Part shown: one piece after another, positions 23,073 to 32,539 of the stretch | Numbering within the stretch: position 1 is the first letter of the stretch | Layout of the letters: each line of letters opens with the position of its first letter | Assembly: GCA_018105865.1 (NCBI GenBank) | Contig: CM030835.1 | Location: 22,366,934-22,430,933, forward strand | Source: Metaphire vulgaris | Lineage: Eukaryota > Annelida > Clitellata > Crassiclitellata > Megascolecidae | DNA: 64,000 bases | Reading direction: 5' to 3' | Translations under genes and position numbers: made by a program | Notes under the pieces: model-generated | Told to the model about the DNA's origin: nothing | The model's database searches: none | The model's input: the letters and a program-made list of their open reading frames with translations, nothing else

Positions 23073-23907
23073 GTCACACATTATACAGTATACGGCAACC
23101 ATTGGTCTGAAGGGCTTACACGATTTACATGCATCACATCACAGTTTGAGCTCTACCAGAGCAAAGGTCCCATGGCACTCCAAGATCTGGGTCATGGAGG
23201 GTCAGTTGTCATAATTTTGACCAAATCTTTGCCACCTGGGCCAACTTACAGACTGTATTTTGATAATTTTTCCACATTGCCACGACTCTTGGATTACCTC
23301 ACTCTCAGGAATATCGGAGCAACTGGCACTCTGTGTGTCAACTGAACGGACAGATGCCCTTTTATATCACCATCTGACATGAAGAAGAAAGAAAGAGGAC
23401 ACTTTGACTACAGTTTTGATGCAACCGGAAAATTCATCATCAACAAATGGCACGACAACAGCCCTGCGACCATGGCTTCCAACTTGCATGACATTCATCC
23501 AGTTGAGAAAGTGAAAAGATGGTCATCAGCCCAGAAGAAGGTGATAGAAGTTATCCAGCCAGCAACCATCAAATACTACAATCTGCACATGGGAGGCACG
23601 GATCGCATGGGCTAGAATGTGGGCTGCTACAGAATTTCCCTCAGGTCCAAGAAGTGTGATGGCCACTATTTATCCAGATGGTCGATGTTGCTACTTAGAA
23701 TGCTTATTACATATACAAACTATCACCTGCAGATACTTCTTGTTGCCTCAATTATCTGTCCTTCAGACGAGATATTGTTAATCTATAGCAAGTGTTATGC
23801 TTAGAGACTCCAACTTAGAGGACCGATTGGGCAGCTAATGGTTCTAGACAGAAGGGTTCAGTCGAGTGTCCGTTATGATGGCAAAGACCATCTTGTTTCA
23901 TACACTG
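23055..23907 (+). pseudogene. piggyBac transposase, catalytic C-terminal half (5' exon portion)
   Basis: The frame shows LGHGGSVV, YRLYFDNFST (catalytic aspartate), TGTLCVN, KWHDNSP and HMGGTDRMG (late catalytic aspartate), the signature DDE_Tnp_1_7 blocks of piggyBac transposases. In-frame stops occur at about 23343 and 23613, and the frame shifts near 23660. The first roughly 250 residues of a normal transposase are absent. The reading is interrupted after 23907 by the LTR retrotransposon and resumes at 30397. Confidence 0.8.
23904..23907. other. Target-site duplication ACTG, left
   Basis: Four bases immediately before the 5' LTR, repeated at 30393-30396 directly after the 3' LTR. Confidence 0.85.
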
Positions 23908-24080
23908 TGTTGTAGGTGGCTGTGTCTTACTTACTATTTATGTATATTTGGAGTCTTTGGTTTGGACTCCAGAGCTTCCTGTTGGGTTTTTAGGATAAGT
24001 GCGAGCTGTTTGAGAATAAAACTTATTAAATCAACAAATTATTCTTTTTATAAACCACATCGCGCTCCGAGCCTCCCACA
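23908..24080 (+). repeat. 5' LTR, 173 bp
   Basis: Begins TGTTGTAGG and ends CTCCCACA. Contains a polyadenylation signal AATAAA at 24015-24020. Matches 30220-30392 with one substitution seen (A versus C near 24041). Confidence 0.95.
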
Positions 24081-24082
24081 TT

Positions 24083-24094
24083 TGGGGGCTCGTC
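24083..24094 (+). promoter_or_regulatory. Primer binding site, tRNA-Pro type
   Basis: TGGGGGCTCGTC starts 2 nt after the LTR and equals the first 12 nt of the classical proline-tRNA primer site. The match ends after these 12 bases. Confidence 0.8.
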
Positions 24095-24450
24095 GAGTTT
24101 TTTTAGGGACCTATCGCATTATTTTTCGAGGAAGCCTTATTTTGAAGGATATTTTTGGAAAAAACTTTGCGTCTGTGTGAGACATGTGATTCAATTCTAT
24201 GGAACGGCTCATCGATGCTGAATTTCTTTTGGGTTCCAGATCAGTATTCTGAGACATTTAGAAACTATTTCCAGACGTTGGAGATTCTTGTCTTCGTCTA
24301 TCGAAGGCGTATCGTTCGGTGAGAAAAATTTTTCGCCGTCCTTGTCGACGTTTTGCGGATCCTGTCCGTGTTTCGACCGCGGTTGACGCAAGCGGTCATT
24401 CTCTTTCGTCGTGCTTTTCTTTTTGGGAGGCGTTTCTTCGTCCCGTCGAC

Positions 24451-24690
24451 GTTCTTCGGTCCAGGCCATCGGGCCTGGCGTTATTTCTGCGTCCACCGAC
24501 GTTCTTCGCTCCAGGCCATCAGGTCCTGGTGTCGTTTCTGCGTCCACCGACGTCCTTCACGCCAGGCCATCGGGTCTGGTGTCATTTCTACGTCCACCGA
24601 CGTCCTGCGGTCTAGGCAATCCTGTCCTGGCGCTGTCTTGAGTTCCATCGTCGTTTCGTCGGTCCAGGCAGTCGTGTCCTGGCATTTGAA
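24451..24690 (+). repeat. Tandem repeats with palindromic cores in the retrotransposon leader
   Basis: About five diverged units of roughly 50 bp, each carrying a CCAGGC...CCTGG inverted pair and most a GTCCACCGACGT spacer. Each unit can fold into a small hairpin. They lie between the primer site and gag, where packaging or translation signals are often found; function inferred only. Confidence 0.75.
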
Positions 24691-25040
24691 CGCATTGAAC
24701 TGCTGCCTTGATGTCCAAACAGACATTGAAAGAAAGAAGGCCATTCCAAGAGAAAAAGACTGTTCACATTTCATGTGAATTTGGCTTAGCCAATTACTTG
24801 TTAGAAGTGAAATTAAAGCAGAATTGTAACGCTACGTGTAAAGCAAAGCAAATTCAAGTTAAATTGCATTTTGAGAAAATTGCATTGGGTGCTGTATTTT
24901 TGTGTGCAGTGAATTGCATTTTAAGAAAATTGCATTGGGTGCAGTATTTTTGTGTGTTGAGTGAAGTGCATTGTGAGACAACACAGAATCAAGTTGTATT
25001 GTTTTGAGTATTGATTTGGTTATAATATTCTGTGTTTAGA

Positions 25041-27803
25041 ATGGATCCTGTTACAACATTAGCAACCCCAGTGAAACTTACATTCGACTCTGTGTTTGAT
25101 TTGTCAATAGAGCAATTAAGAGAAGAGCTACTTAAATTAGGCCAAGAATCTAAAGGCTTATCGAAGCCAGCCATGCAGAGGATTCTTTGTAAAATTCTAA
25201 CAGATAAATCTAGTGTAGAGGAAGTTTCAGAAATTCAATTGAAATTTAAACAGTTAGAATTCGAACAGAGAAAAGAGGAAAGATTAGCATTAGCTGAATT
25301 GAAGAGGGAAGAAAGATTGGCTGAAGAGAGATTAGCATTAGCTGAATTGAAGAGGGAAGAAAGATTGGCTGAAGAGAGAAAAGAGGAGAGATTAGCTGCT
25401 GAAAGAAGCGAGCAGAGAAGATTAGAGGCTGAAGAAAAAGAGAGAATCAGAAAACATGAATTAGAATTGAAAGCTTTGGAGTTGAAAAAGGCATCTGACT
25501 CAGAATCAGTGGCTAGTGGTGAGAATTCTAATTCAAATTCTCCTAATTTGAATTCATTTAGACATTCCAATTTGATAAAGTTTGTCCCAAAGTATTCTGA
25601 TACAATAGAGATTGAAGACTATCTTCTTTCATTTGAAAAAGCAATGTTATTGAATGAAGTTGACAAGAGTAAATGGTCTAGATTGCTTTATACCCAATTC
25701 ACGGGTCGGGCTTTGCGTGTATTTTCGGAGTTATCCATTGACGACTCTAAGGATTATGATGTTTTCAAAGCTGCATTGCTTACACATTTTGAAAAGGTTC
25801 CTGAATTCTATCGATTGCGTTTTAGGAATTTATCTATTGAATCGAAGGAAACTTATTCGAGTTTTGCATTTAGATTGCAGAAACCTTTCTCTCGTTGGTT
25901 GCAGAGCGAGAAGTGTGAAAAGGATTTGGAAAAGCTTTTAGAAGTTCTTAAGATTGAACAATTTGTAAAGTGTTTGCCTTTCCAAATTAAGCAATGGCTT
26001 CTTGATAAAAAACCGGTAAGTCTAACAGAAGCAGCCAGATGGGCAGATGAATATGCTGTTTTGCATAATTCTGATAATTCATCGCGTTTTCGTAGCAGTC
26101 AAAGTGTATATTCGGGGGGTGAAATTCGTAAGCATGAGGGAAATTTTTCCTTTGGAAATTTTGGAAATAATTGGAGGTTTGGAAAACGTGAAAATTCAAA
26201 TTATTCTGAAACCAGAAGGTTTCATACTCCAGTTTCGCCAAAATTTGATGGAAGGGTAAGTGATAGAAGTGATAGATTTGGTAAAACTACAGTTTGTTCT
26301 TATTGTAAAGACAGTTCACATGTTATAGCTAACTGTGAGAGGCTGAAACGAAAAAATGACAGAACATCGGGTAATATGAGTAGGAACACCCAACCTAAGA
26401 ATGTGAATTTTGTAAATAATGAAAATTTGAAAGTTGATTCACAGTTCCGAAATTTTTGTTCCAATGGTTCAGTGTTAAGTGTGGATGGTTTGGAACGGGA
26501 TGTGGTTATACTAAGAGACTCTGGATCTTTGCAGAGTTTAGTAAAGAAAGATGTTTTGAAAGAAAATGAATTTGTTGACACTAAAGAAATAAGGTTGATT
26601 CGTTGTGCAAATGGGATTGTAACAGAAATTCCTTTAGTTGAAGTCAATTTGAAGAGTAAATTTTCTGATGGAGTTGTTTTGCTTGGTGTTACCGAGTATT
26701 TGCCAGAAAATGTTGATTTTATAATTGGTAATGATTTGGATTCTAATTCGAGAATTGAAAGTGTAAATGTGGTAACTCGTTTACAAGCTAAGAAGTTGAT
26801 GCAGGTAGATCCAATTATTGACACTAAGAGTGTTGACACTGATACTGTAGGAGTTTTCATTGATAATGAGAATGAAGATGTGAATTTGTCTGATGGTGAT
26901 TTATCTAATTTGTATTCGGATAATGTTGTGTATTCGGACATTGACATTGATATAAGTGACAATGATGAAGATACGCTGGTTGATAATGCAGTTGAGTTGT
27001 CTAATGAATCTGTGGTTAATGATATTTCCAATTTGAATTCTGATGTGAATTTTAATGCTTTATCTCATGATGATTTGATTAAGTTACAGCAGGAAGATGT
27101 TTCATTAAGACCATTATATGATTTAGTTGTGAAAGCTAGCAATGGTGCTCAATTGCCTTGTTTTGTTATACAAAATGATGTTTTGCTGAGAAAAGCAAGG
27201 AATACACGTAGTTCTGATGTAGATTTGGGAATAGACCAAATTGTGGTTCCTAAAATTTTGAGGGAGAAACTACTCTTCTTATCTCATGATATCCCTTCGA
27301 GTGCGCACTTGGGAGTTCAGAAAACTTTAGATAGGCTGCAAAGAAATTTTTGGTGGCCTGGAATTTCAAGTATGGTGAAGAAATACTGTCGTACTTGTGA
27401 CGTATGTCAAAGGCTGGGAAAAGGAAAATCTAGATTGAAAGCACCTTTGATTAATCTGCCAGTAATTTCGAAAGTGTGGTGTCGTTTAGCAATTGATGTG
27501 GTAGGACCACTGAGTGTTTGTAAAAATACGGGTAACCGGTATATTTTGACGATGCTAGACTTGTCGACTCATTATCCATTAGCATTTCCGTTGCAGAATT
27601 GTTCGGCTTCTGAAGTTGCAAAGTGTTTGGTGAATGCTTTCTCTATGTTTGGTTTTGTGAATGAAATTTTATCGGATAATGGTTCAAATTTTTATCAGAT
27701 TTGCTTCAAATTTTTATGCTTGAATTTGGTATTCATCATATTCGTACAAGTCCATACCATCCGGAAACGGATGGAAATCTTGAACGTTTTCACCGAGTTT
27801 TGA
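25041..27803 (+). CDS. Gag-protease-integrase polyprotein (first part) of the Gmr1-like element
   Basis: The ATG at 25041 has a good context (A at -3, G at +4). Residues about 70-160 are a charged coiled-coil with an internal repeat of LALAELKREERLAEER. The capsid-like region follows. A CCHC zinc knuckle CSYCKDSSHVIANC lies near residue 420, and a protease-like active site RDSGS near 491. The integrase zinc-binding HHCC domain is at about 745-790 (HLGVQKTL, CRTCDVCQ). Catalytic aspartates are in AIDVVGPL (about 817) and LSDNGS (about 878). The frame then runs out just after the second aspartate. The rest of the integrase, including the catalytic glutamate, is in the next frame, so this copy needs a -1 shift or is inactivated. 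It would assemble particles and process and integrate cDNA. Confidence 0.85.
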   Translation: MDPVTTLATPVKLTFDSVFDLSIEQLREELLKLGQESKGLSKPAMQRILCKILTDKSSVEEVSEIQLKFKQLEFEQRKEERLALAELKREERLAEERLALAELKREERLAEERKEERLAAERSEQRRLEAEEKERIRKHELELKALELKKASDSESVASGENSNSNSPNLNSFRHSNLIKFVPKYSDTIEIEDYLLSFEKAMLLNEVDKSKWSRLLYTQFTGRALRVFSELSIDDSKDYDVFKAALLTHFEKVPEFYRLRFRNLSIESKETYSSFAFRLQKPFSRWLQSEKCEKDLEKLLEVLKIEQFVKCLPFQIKQWLLDKKPVSLTEAARWADEYAVLHNSDNSSRFRSSQSVYSGGEIRKHEGNFSFGNFGNNWRFGKRENSNYSETRRFHTPVSPKFDGRVSDRSDRFGKTTVCSYCKDSSHVIANCERLKRKNDRTSGNMSRNTQPKNVNFVNNENLKVDSQFRNFCSNGSVLSVDGLERDVVILRDSGSLQSLVKKDVLKENEFVDTKEIRLIRCANGIVTEIPLVEVNLKSKFSDGVVLLGVTEYLPENVDFIIGNDLDSNSRIESVNVVTRLQAKKLMQVDPIIDTKSVDTDTVGVFIDNENEDVNLSDGDLSNLYSDNVVYSDIDIDISDNDEDTLVDNAVELSNESVVNDISNLNSDVNFNALSHDDLIKLQQEDVSLRPLYDLVVKASNGAQLPCFVIQNDVLLRKARNTRSSDVDLGIDQIVVPKILREKLLFLSHDIPSSAHLGVQKTLDRLQRNFWWPGISSMVKKYCRTCDVCQRLGKGKSRLKAPLINLPVISKVWCRLAIDVVGPLSVCKNTGNRYILTMLDLSTHYPLAFPLQNCSASEVAKCLVNAFSMFGFVNEILSDNGSNFYQICFKFLCLNLVFIIFVQVHTIRKRMEILNVFTEF

Positions 27804-30061
27804 AGGACATGTTAAAGGCAATGGCTGAAACTTACAATGATAATTGGGATGAATTTTTGCCGTGGGTACTTTTTGCCTATAGGGAGGTACCTGTAAGAGG
27901 ATTGGGAGGGTACTCTCCATTTGATCTCATGTTCGGACGTGACATTTGCGGACCTCTCTCATTGATTAAACAGTTTTGGTTGGCTGAAACAGTGGATGAA
28001 TTTCTAAATAAGTCTAAGAAAACTAATCTCGTTGATTTTGTCTTGGATTTACGTGAAAAAATTAGAAGTTCACTTGAAGCAGCAAATGAGAATACTGTTG
28101 TTTCACAGGGTAAATCTAAGAGTTGGTTTGACAGAAAAACTGTTGAAGTTTCTTTTAATCCTGGTGATAAGGTTTTGGTGTTATTACCTGTAAAAGGTAA
28201 GCCTTTACAAGCAAAGTACTTTGGTCCATACGAAGTGATTAAAAAACTTGGAGCTGTTGACTATGTAATTTCTACGCCTAATCGAAGAAAAATTAAGCGT
28301 GTTTGTCATGTAAATTTGATGAAGAAGTATGAAGAACGTGATTTTTCTGTGTTATGTTCAGATTTGATGTTGAAAGTAAACTCAAATTCTTGTGATCAAG
28401 AGACAGTGAAGACAATGAGTGCAGATAATTTTGTTGATGTTGATGACAGTGCAAATAAATTAAATTTTAAAGATTCTGTGAATAATTGCAAGTCAGTAAT
28501 TAAGAATGATGTTTATTCTACAGTTGAAAAGAGTTCAGTTTCTGTTTTGTGTTCTGAAAGTGTATTTGATAAAGTTGATTATGAGGAATTTTGTGATTCA
28601 GAATGTCCTTATGATTTATGGCAAAGGGATAAATCAAGTGAATCTGATGCTGTAGTGCAAGATTTTGTTAATAGATCTCAGTTGGATTCAAGTTTGAAAT
28701 CTGAATTATTTGAAGTTTTGAAACCTTTTGGTGATGTGTTTACAACTAAGCCTGGTTGCACTAATTTAGTTAAGCATAAGATTAAGTTAGTGGATGGTGC
28801 TAGGCCAGTTGCTCAAAAAGCTTATAGAATGAATCCTGAGAGATTGAAAAAAGTTGAAGAGGAGATTTCTGAATTATTGAGTTTGGGAATTATTGAAGAG
28901 TCTAATTCAGAATGGGCTGCTCCTATAGTTGTGGTCAAGAAATCAGATGGTTCTGATCGTTTGTGTACTGATTTTCGTCGTTTGAATGCTATTACTTGTG
29001 ATGATGTTTTTCCAATGCCACGTGTTGAAGATCTGATCGATAAAGTGGGTAAAGCTAAATTTATGAGTAAATTAGATCTTTCGCGCGGTTTCTGGCAGAT
29101 AATGCTAGATGAAGAATCTGTTCCTTTAACTGGTTTTGTTCTTCCTAATGGTCATTTTCAATGGAAGTGTATGAGTTTTGGTTTAAAGGGAGCTCCTGCG
29201 ACATTTGCAAAGTTAGGTCGAGTTTTGGTTAAGGGTATTCAAGAGTTTTGTGATGTGTTTTTCGATGATTTAATTGTATTTAGTGGGTGTTGGTCAGATC
29301 ATGCTAAACATTTGAATGAAATTTTGTCTAGAATTAAGGAGGCTGGGTTAACATTGAATCCAAAGAAATGTTCTTTTGCAAATGCTGAGGTAGAATTTTT
29401 AGGACACCATTTGGGATTGAATTCTGTTCAACCTTTAAAATCGAAAATTGATGTTTTACTAAATTTTCCAAGACCTCAGAATAAAAAGCAAGTGCTTTCA
29501 TGGCTTGGTATTGCGGGATATTATCGTCGCTTTTTGCCACATTTTTCTGAAGTGACTTTACCATTAACAGAAATGTTGAAGAAAAACAAAAATTTTGAAT
29601 GGTCTGAGAGTGCTGAAAAATCATTTATTGAGTTGAAGTCTAGGTTAGCTTCTAGACCAATTCTACGTCCACCTGATTACAATGAGAAATTCTTTTTGGC
29701 CGTAGATGCTTCTTTTTACTGTGTGGGAGGATGTTTGTTTCAGATGTATGAGGGAATTGAACACCCAGTATGTTATTTCAGTAGGAAATTAAACAAACAT
29801 CAAATTAACTATTCGATCGTTGAGAAAGAGGCTTATTCTCTTTTGTTAGCGGTTAGGTTATTTTCTGTTTATTTTGGTTCAAATTCAGTTGTGGTTTTTA
29901 CGGATCATTCTCCTTTGAAGGCGATTGCTAGTATGTCAAATTCTAATCAGAGACTGTTGAGATGGAGTCTTGAACTCAACCAATATGCTTTGGAAATTAA
30001 GCATCGTGCGGGTAAAGATAACGTCTTACCTGATTTATTAAGTCGAGTACCTGATATTTAG
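27701..30061 (+). CDS. Integrase C-terminus, reverse transcriptase and RNase H of the Gmr1-like element
   Basis: The first residues complete the integrase core (HPETDG and the glutamate in NLERFHR), then a GPY/F-type module (YFGPYEV, about residue 173). A low-complexity linker spans about 215-330. The reverse transcriptase lies at about 345-600, with LDLSRGFWQI and the catalytic FFDD at about 520. RNase H follows with FLAVDAS (about 667), a catalytic glutamate in IVEKEAY and TDHSPL (about 733), ending in LPDLLSRV. All RT and RNase H motifs look intact. The coordinate start is the open frame, not a proven initiation site; expression presumably depends on the upstream frame. No stop or shift is seen within the RT. 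Confidence 0.9.
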   Translation: MLQIFMLEFGIHHIRTSPYHPETDGNLERFHRVLKDMLKAMAETYNDNWDEFLPWVLFAYREVPVRGLGGYSPFDLMFGRDICGPLSLIKQFWLAETVDEFLNKSKKTNLVDFVLDLREKIRSSLEAANENTVVSQGKSKSWFDRKTVEVSFNPGDKVLVLLPVKGKPLQAKYFGPYEVIKKLGAVDYVISTPNRRKIKRVCHVNLMKKYEERDFSVLCSDLMLKVNSNSCDQETVKTMSADNFVDVDDSANKLNFKDSVNNCKSVIKNDVYSTVEKSSVSVLCSESVFDKVDYEEFCDSECPYDLWQRDKSSESDAVVQDFVNRSQLDSSLKSELFEVLKPFGDVFTTKPGCTNLVKHKIKLVDGARPVAQKAYRMNPERLKKVEEEISELLSLGIIEESNSEWAAPIVVVKKSDGSDRLCTDFRRLNAITCDDVFPMPRVEDLIDKVGKAKFMSKLDLSRGFWQIMLDEESVPLTGFVLPNGHFQWKCMSFGLKGAPATFAKLGRVLVKGIQEFCDVFFDDLIVFSGCWSDHAKHLNEILSRIKEAGLTLNPKKCSFANAEVEFLGHHLGLNSVQPLKSKIDVLLNFPRPQNKKQVLSWLGIAGYYRRFLPHFSEVTLPLTEMLKKNKNFEWSESAEKSFIELKSRLASRPILRPPDYNEKFFLAVDASFYCVGGCLFQMYEGIEHPVCYFSRKLNKHQINYSIVEKEAYSLLLAVRLFSVYFGSNSVVVFTDHSPLKAIASMSNSNQRLLRWSLELNQYALEIKHRAGKDNVLPDLLSRVPDI

Positions 30062-30206
30062 TTGATTAACCTGACATTTAATTTAGTAGTATTTCGGGTA
30101 CTGTTTTTTTTGGTAAGGTTGTAATTTGGTCAGTTTTTTTCTGTGTACTGTGATTTGTTACTTAATTGTATGATTTTTTCCTTCTACTGTCAAAAATCAT
30201 AATTGT

Positions 30207-30217
30207 AGGGGGGAGGA
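30207..30217 (+). promoter_or_regulatory. Polypurine tract
   Basis: AGGGGGGAGGA ends 2 nt before the 3' LTR, where plus-strand DNA synthesis is primed in LTR elements. Confidence 0.85.
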
Positions 30218-30219
30218 TA

Positions 30220-30392
30220 TGTTGTAGGTGGCTGTGTCTTACTTACTATTTATGTATATTTGGAGTCTTTGGTTTGGACTCCAGAGCTTCCTGTTGGGTT
30301 TTTAGGATAAGTGCGAGCTGTTTGAGAATAAAACTTATTAAATCAACAAATTCTTCTTTTTATAAACCACATCGCGCTCCGAGCCTCCCACA
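30220..30392 (+). repeat. 3' LTR, 173 bp
   Basis: Copy of 23908-24080, with AATAAA at 30327-30332, followed directly by the ACTG duplication at 30393-30396. Confidence 0.95.
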
Positions 30393-30396
30393 ACTG

Positions 30397-30507
30397 AAAA
30401 GCAGAAAGTAAGTCAGCTTTACAAGAAGAAAGCCCATTTTGTTTGCCTTGAAGTGCAATGTTGGCATACATCCTAAAGACTGCTTCATTGACTTTCATCG
30501 AGAGTGA
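30397..30507 (+). pseudogene. piggyBac transposase C-terminal end (after the inserted retrotransposon)
   Basis: It continues the transposase reading interrupted at 23907 and ends KCNVGIHPKDCFIDFHRE plus stop at 30505-30507. This is the cysteine-containing tail typical of piggyBac transposases. A one-base shift lies near 30447. Confidence 0.75.
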
Positions 30508-30712
30508 TGCTAACCGCTTATTGCTAATTGCTGGTGCTAATTGATGGCTGACACATGACATTTGGAAGATTCAGTTGATGCATGTTTTTGTTTATAACAA
30601 ATTTCCATGAAGTTCTTAAGAAAAAACAAACAATTTACAAAATTTACAATGCTTGCACACACTGCTTCGTGGAAGTATTAGTTTGACATTTATGCACCCA
30701 TAAGTGCCTAGC

Positions 30713-30728
30713 ATCCTTTATAAAGGAT
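30713..30728. repeat. Subterminal palindrome of the piggyBac element
   Basis: ATCCTTTATAAAGGAT is a perfect 16-bp palindrome, flanked by GTGCC and GGCA arms that extend the potential cruciform. Confidence 0.8.
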
Positions 30729-30864
30729 CGGCATTTGGGTGGCCATAGTTTGGAGATCCGTCAAAATTTTCCAGAAATTAGGTTAGTTCCAGGCTATTAG
30801 GCGCAGATTTGACTAAATATTTCAATATAGCGAGGAAATAAAAAGTTAGGCATATATGGGTTAA

Positions 30865-31285
30865 GATTAACTATAATATTTGTAACCTCTTCTGGTGTAG
30901 TTGGATAAATTTGAAAGGAGTTATTAGACGGAATGTTTAAAAAAAGATCATCTATCTGACATAATGTATTAGAAGGCTGGATTTTTGAAGCTGTTTCGTG
31001 ACCTATATTTAGTTGTTGAATCCATTGGAAATAGATTTCTTGTCATCCAAATATGTGTCATTGCCTTCTCTGCTAAGGAGAGTTATAGATTTATTTGTAT
31101 TATTATTATTGTTGTTTAACGATTCATTAATATAGTTCCATGTAGTGGTAGCCTACTAGCGTTTGTGCTGTCTCTTATGTTGTTTGAATGGCATGTCCTT
31201 TCAGCTTGTTTCATTATTATTTGTTTGACCCATATCCATCCAATTTTCTTTCAGCATCCCATTAACATTTTTAATTTGATATGAC
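30865..31285 (-). pseudogene. LINE fragment, part 2 (between endonuclease and RT)
   Basis: Minus-strand translation shows WNYINESL, a degenerate FN-rich linker and PTTPEEVTNIIVNL, the region just before the RT of CR1/jockey-like LINEs. It joins the fragment at 22240-22683 across the piggyBac TTAA site. Confidence 0.6.
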
Positions 31286-31592
31286 ACGTAAGTGGGTCAG
31301 CTAACATTTATTTCTTATAATTACATTTTTATTGAAAATATAGTCTTAAAGTCATGCACCATGGGAGGGTGCCCTAGTAACTTAGCAGTAAAATGTTATA
31401 TACAGGCAGTTTTGATGTACTTCTGCAATAAAATAACAAATCAGTGTTTTATCCAGTCCCCAGGCCTGGGGGGCAACTTCACGTGGCTGGAGGGAAGAGA
31501 CGCAGTTCAATGCAAACATTTACGTAAGTGCTGGGATTGGGGGAGATGTTGTGCTTGGGGATCTCCCTAACAGGCCTGAATAAAAAACAATG

Positions 31593-32250
31593 TTATAAAT
31601 AATCACTTATTGCCATGAAAGGCATTGAAACAATGGATATGCAAGCCAATGTTTCATTTTGGCATCTTTTCCTCGTATTCTTGCCACATTGTCCACAGCA
31701 CCTTTGCATGCAAGTCATTAAAGTAATGGCCCATATTTCCAAAGGCACACGGCTGTCAAGAGGCTTTGGCTTTCCAGGTCGACCAAGTTTGGCAGTGTTG
31801 GCATGAATACCAAGAAGAACTAGTAGTTTTCTTGATATTATGGTGCACATCTATACAAAATCCATGCATTCTGCACCATTATGTCGATGATGTAGGCAGA
31901 GCTTCTCATTGACATACGATATAATGACACATTCTGGTCAGCCTGATCCACTCCAACCATTGCTGTATTATAACATCGCACAACATTAGGCTGAGATTCT
32001 GTATGCTGACTCATTGGTTCTGAGATCAGCACCAGAGTGATGCACTGAAAAATGGTTCCAGTCCAATGTCATTCGATGCCAAGTGCATCATCGTTTTCAC
32101 CATCACTCTCTCCAATTCTTCCAGTGCTTTAGTAGTGCTAGATGCAATTATAGTCGCTTTAACACGAATCTGTTTTCCAGTCATATTATTGACAGTGCCT
32201 TCATTTTCATCCCCATAACATTCATCAGATCCCAAACCATATAGGTCCAA
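31593..32250 (-). pseudogene. Second piggyBac transposase relic
   Basis: Read from 32250 to 31593. Blocks in order are HLASNDIGLEP, NVVRCYNTAMVGVDQADQNV (the late catalytic aspartate region), RSSAYIIDIMVQN and a C-terminal CCGQCGKNTRKRC cysteine cluster. They lie in three frames. Only the C-terminal half is present. It is diverged from the copy at 23055, so it is a different family member. Confidence 0.75.
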
Positions 32251-32257
32251 GGTTTCG

Positions 32258-32501
32258 CGACAATTCGCCTACAGACCTTACGTCTATGACAATTCGTCTC
32301 TAGACTGTTGGTCTACCAACAATAGGTCTACTACGATACCCTAACCATAACCCTACCCCTAACTGTAACCCTAACCCTAGCAATAACCCTAACCTAAACC
32401 CACCATAACCCTAGTCCAGATATTGTAGTAGACCGACTGTTGGTAGACCACAAGTCTGTAGGCGAATTTTCGTAGACGAAAATTCTGTAAACGAATTGTC
32501 G
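32258..32501. mobile_element. Fold-back MITE with a telomere-like CCCTAA core
   Basis: Inverted blocks pair in order: CGACAATTCG with CGAATTGTCG, CGCCTACAGAC with GTCTGTAGGCG, GTCTACCAACA with TGTTGGTAGAC, and GTCTACTAC with GTAGTAGAC. The loop (about 32335-32410) is made of CCCTAAC-type repeats with variants. Non-coding. Confidence 0.7.
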
Positions 32502-32539
32502 TTATCTGAGATTCGGTTTTGGAGAATTGCAGTTTTGGC

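Larger units (their letters stand above)
23908..30392 (+). mobile_element. Gmr1-like Ty3/Gypsy LTR retrotransposon (integrase upstream of RT)
   Basis: A complete 6,485-bp element: 173-bp LTRs starting TGTTG and ending CACA, a proline-tRNA-type primer binding site, gag-protease-integrase frame, RT-RNase H frame, polypurine tract and 4-bp duplication ACTG. The LTRs differ at one position that I can see, so insertion was recent. The domain order, integrase before reverse transcriptase, is that of Ty1/copia, yet the RT, RNase H and GPY/F region are Ty3/Gypsy-like. That combination is known for the Gmr1 group of Ty3/Gypsy elements. The insertion disrupts a piggyBac transposase gene. Confidence 0.9.
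22688..30860 (+). mobile_element. piggyBac-type transposon split by an LTR retrotransposon
   Basis: Ends CCCATATATGCCTA (22688-22701) and TAGGCATATATGGG (30847-30860) are perfect 14-bp inverted repeats, flanked by TTAA on both sides. A palindrome, CCTTTATAAAGG, occurs near each end (22706 and 30715) and internally (23043). Removing the nested retrotransposon leaves about 1.7 kb, encoding only the C-terminal half of a transposase, so the copy is deleted and non-autonomous. It sits inside a LINE and restores that LINE's frame when removed. Confidence 0.85.

Noticed and set aside
32335..32410. True telomere
   Set aside because: Repeats are short, degenerate and enclosed by the arms of a fold-back element.
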